Positions 15,048 through 23,500 of a stretch of 33,961 nt of DNA are shown one piece after another. Under the pieces are notes generated by a model, which saw only the letters and a program-made list of their open reading frames with translations, was not told the DNA's origin and ran no database searches. Position 1 is the stretch's first letter. Each line of letters opens with the position of its first letter. Both the position numbers and the translations under genes were made by a program. Origin of the DNA: Microcoleus sp. LEGE 07076 (lineage in GTDB: Bacteria > Cyanobacteriota > Cyanobacteriia > Cyanobacteriales > Microcoleaceae); contig NZ_JADEWV010000055.1 of assembly GCF_015207455.1 (NCBI RefSeq), positions 1 through 33,961 on the forward strand. Direction: 5' to 3'.

Positions 15048-16733
15048 TCACTGAATTTCGGCAATAATCTGCGCCAGATTTTCCTTGGCATATCCGGCTT
15101 CAAGCATCGATTTTCGCTCCAAATCCGAGACAACTTTCGTCAGGATATTTAGCGGTTCTTCAAATCCTGTAGTTTTCAGAAACACAACTTGCAGCCGATT
15201 TTTAACTAATTCTAAAATTGAACGACTGCCAGCCTCTTTGCCTTCTTTTAGTTGAACAATACTCTGACTAAAATTGTGAGTTTTCAACAGGCGCATTCTT
15301 TCTATTTCTTGCGTCTTAACTGTCTCTAAAACCTCCGAGCGAATTTGCTCGACCAATCTTTCCCTGACATATTGCACGATTAAAGGCTGAAGCATAAAAA
15401 CCGTTTCCCCGCCCTCACTGATTTTTTCAATCAGCGAGCGGCGGTTCAGAGAATCGAGATTTTTTAGCAAATCGGAAAGAGACGAGTTGACTAACATCTG
15501 CTCTCGCAAAGTCGCCAGGGAAATTGGACTTTGAGCAATAGCCAGCCAGCAGGCAATCTCTTGTTCTGAACTCGACATTCGATCGAACTGCTGCGCGAGC
15601 AAATTGCTGATATTTTCTTCAATAAATAATCCTGTCGCTTCCAAAAATTTGGAAACATTCCCCTCAAAAAAATCGTGAATCGTGGCGGCCACAATTTTTA
15701 ATGATAACAGATTGCCTCCGTAGCGTGCCAACAAGATTTCCCACTCTCCATCTAGAGCTGACAAGCCTTTTTCTTGGAAAATCTCTCGGGCAATTTCTGA
15801 GGAAATACTGGGTTTTAAAGAACGTACTTTTTCTCCCGCCAGCAAAGCTAGTTCTGTAGGTTCTTCGGAACTAACTAGCAGCAAACAGCTATGGTGATTG
15901 ACTTCGCAGAGGCGCACAATTAAATCTCGATATCCTTCGCAGCCTTCGCGGTAGTGTCCCGCTAGTTCTTCAGGTCTGAGCACTGCTTCAAAATCGTCTA
16001 AAATTAGCAGACAGCGCTGTTTGCGGAGATACTCGATCAAACGCGAAATTTGGTCGCCCTGCTCGATCTTGTTCGTTGGCTCCGCTAACGGCCGATCGAC
16101 CTTTTGTTGGTTAGAAAAAACTTGAATTAAGTTACTTAAAAATTCGTCCGCAGTCGGTGTCGATCGCAGCGATCGCCAAATCACAAAATCAAACTCATTC
16201 TGTAGCTGTTTTGCCAACTGCACAGACAGAGTTGTTTTGCCGCTACCGGCCAAACCCAGCAGCGCTACCAAGCGACAATTATCCGATACAATCCACTGGT
16301 TTAAAGCAGTTAATTCTTCACTCCGTCCGTAAAAAACTGCAACATCCGGTGCTTGGCCCCAATCTTGCTGTCGGCGGGCGTTAGCGGAGCTCGCCCCTAC
16401 GGGGGCTGCGCCAACGGAGAGGAGCGGCATTTTGAAGAAAGATCCTTTACCTTCGGGACTAAAATCGCTTGCTTCCTGCTCGCTGTGGTATGAAAACAGC
16501 AACTGATGTCTCAATTCTGACAGCTTTCCCGGGCCGTTCCCCCCTATCTGAAACTTTTTGTAAACTTCGCCGAGTCTTTTGCGAACGGCGATATCGCTAA
16601 TGCCGAGGTTCCTGGCGATGGTAGCCGTAGATTGACCGTCGAGAGCCATAAAGACGGTTTTTAACTCGGCATCTGTGACACCGCGCTGTTTGGCGATCGT
16701 TTGCACAAAGTTTTGAGGAATCGGAATAGTCAA
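15048..16733 (-). CDS. NB-ARC/STAND ATPase with N-terminal HTH, no repeat domain
   Basis: A 561-residue cyanobacterial signal-transduction ATPase. The N-terminal helix-turn-helix (about 1-80: GVTDAELKTVFMALDGQSTA, then IARNLGISDIAVRKRLGEVY) looks LuxR/GerE-like. A Pro/Ala/Ser linker encoded by a palindrome follows, then an NB-ARC domain: FYGRSEELTALNQWI, Walker A GLAGSGKTT (160-168), Walker B RCLLILDDFEAVL and a winged-helix region to about 470. Related proteins continue after a PGYAxxN-like boundary into WD40 or pentapeptide repeats that sense ligand or bind partners. Here the matching boundary (EAGYAKENLAQIIAEIQ) is the C-terminus. The stop is 84 bp from ndhD, leaving no room for a repeat domain. 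It may be a natural short form or a truncation. The start ATG follows from the HTH beginning. Confidence 0.82.
   Translation of the reverse strand: MTIPIPQNFVQTIAKQRGVTDAELKTVFMALDGQSTATIARNLGISDIAVRKRLGEVYKKFQIGGNGPGKLSELRHQLLFSYHSEQEASDFSPEGKGSFFKMPLLSVGAAPVGASSANARRQQDWGQAPDVAVFYGRSEELTALNQWIVSDNCRLVALLGLAGSGKTTLSVQLAKQLQNEFDFVIWRSLRSTPTADEFLSNLIQVFSNQQKVDRPLAEPTNKIEQGDQISRLIEYLRKQRCLLILDDFEAVLRPEELAGHYREGCEGYRDLIVRLCEVNHHSCLLLVSSEEPTELALLAGEKVRSLKPSISSEIAREIFQEKGLSALDGEWEILLARYGGNLLSLKIVAATIHDFFEGNVSKFLEATGLFIEENISNLLAQQFDRMSSSEQEIACWLAIAQSPISLATLREQMLVNSSLSDLLKNLDSLNRRSLIEKISEGGETVFMLQPLIVQYVRERLVEQIRSEVLETVKTQEIERMRLLKTHNFSQSIVQLKEGKEAGSRSILELVKNRLQVVFLKTTGFEEPLNILTKVVSDLERKSMLEAGYAKENLAQIIAEIQ
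16380..16415. repeat. Palindrome inside the NB-ARC reading frame
   Basis: GTTAGCGGAGC (16380-16390) and GCTGCGCCAAC (16405-16415) pair with two mismatches, enclosing GCCCC-TAC-GGGG. Translated on the minus strand it supplies the linker VGAAPVGASSAN (about residues 107-118). Length and phase keep the frame open. Confidence 0.8.
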
Positions 16734-16974
16734 GGTAGGAATCTCGGCTGTAATAAAAATCTATTTTATATTATATTGTGTGAGTTTGAGTCGGCGAACA
16801 ATTGAACCTTCAAAAGTTCAGCTTGTTTCTGGGTTTTTGGGCCTTTTTAGAAATTTATACTTAATTATCCATTGTGATACCAATTTACAAAAAGAATGCA
16901 ACTGCCTTTCTCGGCGCTCCAAACCCTGATGCAATCACTCAATATTATGTACGATTAAACAACAGCCCTAAAAT

Positions 16975-17038
16975 AGGTTTGTAGTCAGGACTTTATTCCT
17001 CTGATTTTTATGAGGACTCAAGTCCTCACTACAAACCT
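16975..17038. repeat. Palindromic element (TAGTCAGGACT family), copy 1
   Basis: The 18-bp arms have one mismatch. The loop contains GAGGACTCAAGTCCTC, a nested palindrome. Copy 2 is at 29967-30023. Confidence 0.85.
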
Positions 17039-17045
17039 GATCATC

Positions 17046-17059
17046 GTTATTTTACCGGA
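17046..17059. repeat. GTTATTTTACCGGA direct repeat, copy downstream of the ABC gene
   Basis: An exact 14-bp match to 19189-19202. The two copies, in the same orientation, bracket the ABC transporter gene. Confidence 0.8.
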
Positions 17060-17081
17060 CACGATCTAAGGCAACCCTGTA

Positions 17082-19055
17082 TCAACCAAACACGCTCGTA
17101 CTATCGCGGTATTCTTCGGCAGAAACCACCCGCCAACTTTCATCGCCCAACAGTTCCAAAACCTGCTGGTGATATTTCAACAAACTCAAGCGGTGCCCGA
17201 CACTCACAAAGGTAGTTTTAGTTGCTTGCAACTGCTCGTATAAATGTTGCTCGTTCTTCAAGTCCAAAGCACTTGTCGCCTCATCCAAAATAGCGTATCG
17301 CGGTTCTGTTAGCAACAATCTGGCAAAAGCTAAACGCTGCTGTTCTCCCAGCGACAAAATCTCGTGCCAATCTAAATCTGCATCAAAACCGCCCAATCTG
17401 TCCGGTAAATCTGCTAAGTTTACTGATGCTAAAACATAGCGCAATTTTTCCTCGTCAACCTCGCTGCTGGTGTTTGGATACAGAAGTTGCGATCGCAAAC
17501 TGCCCAAAATCATATAAGGACGCTGCGGCAAAAACAACATTTCCCCAAGTTCCGGCCGCACCAAACGACCCGTTCCCGAGTCCCACAAACCAGCAATAGC
17601 CCGCACCAAAGAACTCTTCCCAGCACCGCTTTGACCGACAATTAACAGTCCTTCTCCGGGCGACACCGCTACCGACAAATCCCTAATCAAAGTCTTTTGA
17701 TGTTTGGGAGTATCTAAAGTAACGTGTTCCAGCGTCAACCGAGAATCAACTACTAAATCTATAGTTGTTTCTCCGGCACGAGATACGGCTTTTTCTGCTT
17801 CCAAAGTATCTGTAAATACAGTCAAACGATTGATACTAGCTGCAAAAGAACTCAGGGGTTCAATCTGAGTTACAACCACCGAAAAAGCGCCTAAAACCTG
17901 ACTGAAAGCAAAACCTGCTTGCGTGATATCTCCAAACTGGATTGTATCGGTTTTGTCGGCAAAGTAAGCAGGAGCTAGAAACAAAGCCGGAATAATCACC
18001 ACAGCATATCCGTATCCAGTTGTAAAATAATCCAGATTTCGCTGCCAGCCAATGAGTAAATTAAAATTGCGGAATACTTCCACGAACCGCTGCTTTATTT
18101 GTGTCGATTCCTGTTCCTCCCCCTGGTAAAAAGCAATTGATTCGGCATTGTCGCGAATGTGAACCAGTCCGTAACGGAAGTTAGCTTCTTTTTTAAGCTG
18201 ATTAAAATTAAGAGGTACTAATCTTTGACCAAAAATCAGAGTGGCGACTGTTCCCAAAATAGCATAAACTATCAGAAATATCGAGAGTTCTTTTGAGATT
18301 GACCACAGGATACCTGTGAAAGATATAACGTCAACGATTGCACCCAGGACGATCAGCAAAAATGACAAACTTGTCTCGGTAAATGATTTGACATCTTCGG
18401 AAATTCGCTGGTCTGGATTGTCTATTTCCTTGTGTGCATTTATTTCGTAATAAGCCCGATTTTGAAAATACTTGTCCAGGAACTTATTTGTCATCCACTC
18501 TCGCCAGTAGAGGCTTAATTTATCTCGGGTATAGCGATAAATTACTACAATAGGAGTGCCGAGTAGAAAAACCCCTGCATAGACATACAGATACTTCCAG
18601 TAATTGAGTTCGTCTTTTTTAGCTAGTGCTGTGTTAAAAAAGTTACCGACATAACTAATTATTACATTCAAACCGCTGACTGACAGCGACAAAAATAGCA
18701 GCAAAGTCAATAAAGCCCAGGGCTGCCAGTGCCTAGTCAGTCTGTTTTTAAACCCGACAAAAGCACTCAAAGGAATAATTAGCATCAAAGCCACGATCGC
18801 AATTGTTGGCGACTTAATAATTGCTGTCAACAAAGTAATTAAGCCGGCCGCAATACTATTGACAAAATTAGGAAAAAGAGCGGCACCTCCGAGACATACA
18901 GCGCTGAGGAGTACAAACATCGCAGCAAAGAGAAATATCAACAACAGCGCGACTAATCCTAAAAATATTCTGCCTCCCCCTGGCTGTAAAGGATAAAAAT
19001 AAGGTTGGGCGATCGCAAGAAATCTCTCCCACAACTGACGGTCAAATCGATTCAT
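17082..19055 (-). CDS. SbmA/ABCD-like ABC transporter (fused permease and ATPase)
   Basis: A 657-residue half-transporter with an N-terminal membrane domain and a C-terminal ATPase. Hydrophobic helices lie at about 30-60, 66-98, 112-135, 157-173, 228-250, 259-276 and 345-363. The family motif NPDQRISEDVKSFTE (213-227) is characteristic of the SbmA/BacA and peroxisomal ABCD transporters. The nucleotide-binding domain has Walker A GQSGAGKSS (474-482), Q-loop FLPQRPY, signature LSLGEQQRLAFARLLL (567-582) and Walker B with D591-E592 in YAILDEATSALD, then the H-loop VSVGHR. All motifs are intact, so it should be active as a homodimer. Substrates in the family include peptides, fatty acyl-CoA and cobalamin; none can be assigned here. 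Confidence 0.9.
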   Translation of the reverse strand: MNRFDRQLWERFLAIAQPYFYPLQPGGGRIFLGLVALLLIFLFAAMFVLLSAVCLGGAALFPNFVNSIAAGLITLLTAIIKSPTIAIVALMLIIPLSAFVGFKNRLTRHWQPWALLTLLLFLSLSVSGLNVIISYVGNFFNTALAKKDELNYWKYLYVYAGVFLLGTPIVVIYRYTRDKLSLYWREWMTNKFLDKYFQNRAYYEINAHKEIDNPDQRISEDVKSFTETSLSFLLIVLGAIVDVISFTGILWSISKELSIFLIVYAILGTVATLIFGQRLVPLNFNQLKKEANFRYGLVHIRDNAESIAFYQGEEQESTQIKQRFVEVFRNFNLLIGWQRNLDYFTTGYGYAVVIIPALFLAPAYFADKTDTIQFGDITQAGFAFSQVLGAFSVVVTQIEPLSSFAASINRLTVFTDTLEAEKAVSRAGETTIDLVVDSRLTLEHVTLDTPKHQKTLIRDLSVAVSPGEGLLIVGQSGAGKSSLVRAIAGLWDSGTGRLVRPELGEMLFLPQRPYMILGSLRSQLLYPNTSSEVDEEKLRYVLASVNLADLPDRLGGFDADLDWHEILSLGEQQRLAFARLLLTEPRYAILDEATSALDLKNEQHLYEQLQATKTTFVSVGHRLSLLKYHQQVLELLGDESWRVVSAEEYRDSTSVFG

Positions 19056-19188
19056 CTTTGCTTTTTACAAAACTACTTTGGCTTTTATAACATAGCAACT
19101 TTTCTTTTCTATTACCGCAGTAATTTAAGTGGAAGTTGAGCGAATGTTATCATATCCTATCCTTCGAGAACCCTCGAACCGGATAACA

Positions 19189-19202
19189 GTTATTTTACCG
19201 GA
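19189..19202. repeat. GTTATTTTACCGGA direct repeat, copy upstream of the ABC gene
   Basis: The exact partner of 17046-17059. It lies in the gap between the DUF1361 gene end (19289) and the transporter start (19055), a gap without any gene. Confidence 0.8.
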
Positions 19203-19288
19203 TATGAGCTCGCGTACAGAGGAATACTTGCTTTTGGGAAATAAGTCGTCGAGAGCAAAAAAGTTGGGACTTTAGTTGTGAAGCTCAT

Positions 19289-20146
19289 CTAAAATCTCAA
19301 ATCGATGGAATCGGCTGAAGTTGCGCTTTCGCCGATCGGCTCCGACTCGGATTGACTGCTGTAAAATCGCTGGCTGATGCCCAAAATAACCTGCTTCATC
19401 AGCCAATACAAAACCGCAATTACTACAAATGTTGCAGCCATTACTACAACCGGACGCTTACCAATCAAATCGTTCATGACGGTGTTAACCAGCTCATCGG
19501 GATTAGTCAGAATGTCCCAACTGTTGAAGCGGATAAATCGCCCTAAATAAATGCCGATCGCCGAAAGTGCGTGTACGATCGTCTCGGTGGCGAGGATAAA
19601 TCTACTCCAGCCCTGTTGCTTGAGATAGTAACCCAAATTCATCACCGACAGCACGTAAGCTCCAAACCCGGCCAGCATAAACGCCAAATACTGCGGAATC
19701 AAAGCCAGAGTCACAGTCCACACCGAGTGGTTCTGTTTGATCTGCTCGATCAGGTGAATGATATCAGTTAAAACGTAGGGTGCATTGGGCAAAAATGCGA
19801 TAAACCAGAAAAAACCGCCCCACCAGCGGAGAGAGCGAACTCCGCGCTGCCGCAGTACCCAGATGTCTAAAGCCATCAGCGCGAGTGTAATGACGATCGC
19901 CCCCAAAACGTAAGTTTTGCCCACATCTTGCACGATGTGCCTCAGATAGCCTAAAACATGGCGCGTGCTCGGCACAAAACTAGCGCCCAGGAGAACCCAC
20001 GTACCCCACAGCAGCCAGCGCGATCGAGGTTTGCGGAACAGCCAAAAACTCAGCGCCAGGGGTAGTAAACCTAAAAACAAATTCCAAGACATCCAGCGGA
20101 CATTGTGTCCCATTGCTTCGAGCGCTTCCAGGATTAATCCCATCAT
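19289..20146 (-). CDS. DUF1361 family membrane protein
   Basis: A 285-residue integral membrane protein with about seven helices. After the N-terminal helix (MSWNLFLGLLPLALSFWLF) it shows the DUF1361 features WWGGFFWFIAFLPNAPYVLTDIIHL (about 107-132) and FNSWDILTNPDELVNTV. The C-terminal 25 residues are Ser/Glu-rich and hydrophilic. The function of the family is not known. Its neighbours are the ABC transporter downstream (233 bp) and the large histidine kinase upstream on the same strand, with a repeat-rich gap between, so an operon is unlikely. An alternative start at 20143 or 20113 (a second or third Met) is possible; 20146 gives MMGLILEALEAMGH. Confidence 0.85.
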   Translation of the reverse strand: MMGLILEALEAMGHNVRWMSWNLFLGLLPLALSFWLFRKPRSRWLLWGTWVLLGASFVPSTRHVLGYLRHIVQDVGKTYVLGAIVITLALMALDIWVLRQRGVRSLRWWGGFFWFIAFLPNAPYVLTDIIHLIEQIKQNHSVWTVTLALIPQYLAFMLAGFGAYVLSVMNLGYYLKQQGWSRFILATETIVHALSAIGIYLGRFIRFNSWDILTNPDELVNTVMNDLIGKRPVVVMAATFVVIAVLYWLMKQVILGISQRFYSSQSESEPIGESATSADSIDLRF

Positions 20147-20295
20147 GTCAGTTTTTATCTCTTTAAAGGTTGATGCAGCACCGCTTCTCTAGCAGCTTGG
20201 ATCTATCTTAGTCGCTATAGCAGAGGGAAGAAGTCATTAAGTCATTAGTCCAACGTCATGTTTTGCTGTCCCCCCCGAGCTTTGGGTCCAACGTC

Positions 20296-20435
20296 ATCAG
20301 GAAGAAGGAAGAGGGAAGAAGGAAGAAGCAAGAGGGAAGAAGGAAGAGGGAAGAAGGAAGAGGGAAGAAGGAAGAAGCAAGAGGGAAGAGGGAAGAGGGA
20401 AGAGGGAAGAGGGAAGAGGGAAGAGGGAAGAGAGG
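20296..20435. repeat. Purine tract of GGAAGA-type units
   Basis: About 140 bp of almost uninterrupted purines on the plus strand, built from AGGGAAG, AAGGAAG and AAGCAAG units. Regular 7-bp AGGGAAG copies dominate the right half (about 20386-20431). Mirror-symmetric polypurine DNA of this kind can form triplexes; that is inferred. Confidence 0.9.
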
Positions 20436-20464
20436 GAGCATTCGTGCACGAGCCGCTCAATTTT

Positions 20465-20531
20465 TAGGGTGCGTCAGCTCGCGGCTCATCCCTCACAGCC
20501 TGAAAATTCAACTATGAGCTGACGCACCCTA
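20465..20531 (-). terminator. Perfect palindrome after the CHASE/PAS kinase gene
   Basis: TAGGGTGCGTCAGCTC (20465-20480) and GAGCTGACGCACCCTA (20516-20531) are perfect 16-bp complements, 22 nt beyond the kinase stop. It shares the GGTGCGTC core with 5481-5660 and 7966-8030. It could end or protect the kinase transcript; no clear T run follows on the minus strand. Confidence 0.6.
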
Positions 20532-20553
20532 CCAATCTAAAATCTAAAATCGA

Positions 20554-23500
20554 CTAGGTTTTGCCGATCGGAATTTCAATCTTAAAAATCGTTTCCCGTC
20601 CCATTTGGGAAGTACACTCAATCTTCCCCTTATGCTTTTCTACCACAATCGAATGGGCGATCGACATTCCCAACCCCGTACCTTTCCCCACAGCTTTTGT
20701 CGTAAAAAACGGGTTAAAAATGCGATCGGCTATCCCCTCGGGAATGCCCGTACCGTTATCCGAAATTTGCACCATCACAGTGTTGTGAGGCGTGACACCA
20801 GTGCAAATAACAATCCTGCCCGGATTTTGCTCTGCTTCGGGAAACGATAACTTAGCACAGCGTTCCTCGATCGCATCAATGCCATTAACAATAATATTCA
20901 TAAACACTTGATTTAGTTGGCTCGCGTAGCACTCCACAAGCGGCAGTTTGCCGAACTCCTTAATTACTTCAATTTCTGGACTGCTGTCGTGACTCTTCAA
21001 GCGGTGCTGCAAAATCAACAAAGTGCTATCAATTCCCGCGTGAATATCCACAGGCTTCATCGCCGATTCGTCCAGCCGCGAGAAATTCCTGAGCGACAAA
21101 ACAATTTGCCGGATGCGATCGGTTCCTACCTGCATCGAACCCACAAGTTTTATTAAATCCTCGGCCATGAAGTTCAAATCAATCTCTTGAATGCGATCGA
21201 CAATTTTTGGATTCGGTTCTGGATACTCTTGTTCGTAGAGACTCACCAGACCGAGCAACTGTTGCGTATACTCTTTGAAATAATTAATATTAGCGTGAAT
21301 GAAATTAACCGGATTATTAATTTCGTGAGCTACCCCGGCAACTAACTGCCCCAAAGAAGACATTTTTTCAGTTTGAATAAGCTGAGCTTGAGTAGAGCGC
21401 AATGACCGCAGCGCTGACTCCAACTCTCCGGCTCTTTCTCTTTCTCGCGCCTCGCTTTGTCGCAGAGCTTCTTCAGCTTGTTTGCGAGTCGTAATATCCA
21501 GAGCAAATCCAATTATTACTTTGGGCTGACCCTCAGCATTTCTGCTAAAAATACTATCCCGAGTTTGCAGCCACAAAACTTGACTGTTTGCAGCCCGCAT
21601 CCGGTATTCAATTTCTTTAATTTCCCCATCTTCAACTTCTACAAAGCTCGCGTGATGTTTCACGATTTTAGGCAAATCTTCGGGGTATACTAACTGAGGT
21701 ATCAGTGACGAACCCATCGCTTTAATGTCGTCAAAGCTATAGCCTAAAACCGTCACCACAGAAGAATTAGTGTAGGTATTTCGCTGTTCTTCCAAATCGT
21801 ATAGATACAAAATACCGGGAGTAGCATCGGCGATTTTTTGAATGAACTGCTGGCTTTCTTGCAAAGCCAACTCAGCTTGCTTGCGGTCTGTCACATCAAT
21901 GGTGATGCCGTCCCAAAGAATATCGCCATTGTCTTTAGCTTCAGGACGCGACATTACCTGAAACCAGCGAAGTTTCCCAGAAGGCAGTACCAGCCGTCCT
22001 TCCCACTGCCAAGGTTGCAAATTTTGCGCTGAAATAGCATTAGATTCGTAATAATTTTGGATGTCGTCGGGATGAACCAAATCTATTAGCAAAGACGAAT
22101 TTTGCATCACAGCTTCTGGTTCTAAGTCAAACATTTCTCGGCAAGCAGGACTCAGGTAAGGGAAACTCACAGATCCATCCGGACGCAGCAAACATTGATA
22201 AATCATTCCGGGTAAATTAGCCGACAGCTTTTGGAATTTTTCCTCGCTTTCCCGCAGTGCTGACTCTGCTTGTTTGCGCTCCGTAATGTCAGTAATTGAA
22301 CCAACAATGCGGACTGCTTTTCCAGATTCCTCCCACAAAGCTTGTCCCCGACTGAGTATCCATTTGTAGGAGCTGTTGTAGCACCACAAGCGGTATTCGA
22401 TGATGTAATGTGGCGTTTTCCTATCTAAATGGTCTTGGAAAGCTTGCATTACTAAGGCCAAATCGTCGGGATGCGTGCCCCTGTTCCATTCGTCAAAGTA
22501 ATCGATATCTGGGGCGTGTTCGTATCCGGTGATTTCCTTAAATCGATGGGACAGGAATATTTCTCCTGTTTGCAAGTTCCAATCCCAAATACCGTCATTG
22601 TTGCCTTTGAGCGCTAACTGCCAGCGTTCTTCACTTTGCATCAATTGAGCTGTGCGTTCTTTAACTCTATTTTCGAGTTCTTGATTGAGCTGTTTGAGAT
22701 TTTCTTCTGCCTGTTTGCGCTCGATCGCAATTCCTGCTAAATTCCTGACAGTTTCGATCGATTCCAGATCGAAATTTTGGGGAACGCGCGGTTGAGCGCA
22801 ATACATGGCGAAAGTGCCTAAAACTTTGCCTTCAGACGAAAAAATCGGACTAGACCAACAAGCTTTCAGTCCAAAATTTAAGGCTAAATCTCGGTAATTT
22901 TCCCACAAAGGATCGGTAGCAATATCTGTCACGATTACTTGTTCGCGGCGGTAGACAGCAGTGCCGCAGGAACCGACATTCGGGCCGATGGCTGCACCAT
23001 TAACAGCAGCGTTGAAACTGTCGGGCAAACTCGGCGCGGCTCCGTGCAGCAAATGTTGACCGTCTTCATCTAACAGCAAAACCGAACCCATGACATCTCT
23101 AGATTGCTGTTCGACAATTTCAATTAAAGTATTTAAAGTATCGCTCAAAGAAGCGCCCTGAGCAATCATTTCTAAAATTTGTTTTTGAGCGTTCAACCAT
23201 TTTTCAGATTGTTTGCGCTGCGTAATGTCGCGGGCTACCCACAGAAGCGTGTTTTGTTTCATGGGCGAAATGGTAGCAGCAAACCACTTTTGTTGGCTGG
23301 AAATTTGTATGTTATATTCAAAAGTACAGATTTGATTCGTAGCGAGGGCGGTGCGAATTTTGTCCACAAAAAATTCTGCGATTTCTGGCTCAAATATATC
23401 GCTGACTTTTTTGCCGACAAGTTCGGCCGGCGGCTTGTACAAAAGTTCGGGATTTGTGGGGGCAATTTTCAGGTAGCGTCCCTCAATATCGAGCACAAAA

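Larger units (their letters stand above)
16734..17081. other. Gap between ABC transporter and NB-ARC gene
   Basis: No gene is seen. An inverted repeat, AGGTTTGTAGTCAGGACT (16975-16992) with AGTCCTCACTACAAACCT (17021-17038), pairs over 18 positions with one mismatch. It is 43 nt downstream of the ABC transporter stop. A related palindrome is at 29967-30023. The rest, near 16734-16900, should hold the NB-ARC promoter; a TATATTATATT stretch around 16767-16777 is the only AT-rich candidate. Confidence 0.6.
20147..20553. other. Repeat-filled gap before DUF1361
   Basis: No gene. It holds a purine-only 6-8 bp array (20296-20435) and a perfect 16-bp-arm palindrome (20465-20531) just past the kinase stop. 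Open frames here translate only Arg/Glu/Gly/Lys or Leu/Pro/Ser/Phe low-complexity sequence and are artefacts. Confidence 0.8.

Noticed and set aside
17046-19202. Insertion sequence or transposon carrying the ABC transporter
   Set aside because: Only a 14-bp direct repeat was found, with no inverted ends or transposase; kept as a weak finding only.
20258-20517. Arg/Glu/Gly- or Leu/Pro/Ser-rich small proteins
   Set aside because: Open frames made only by the purine tract; no ribosome binding site and no sequence complexity.
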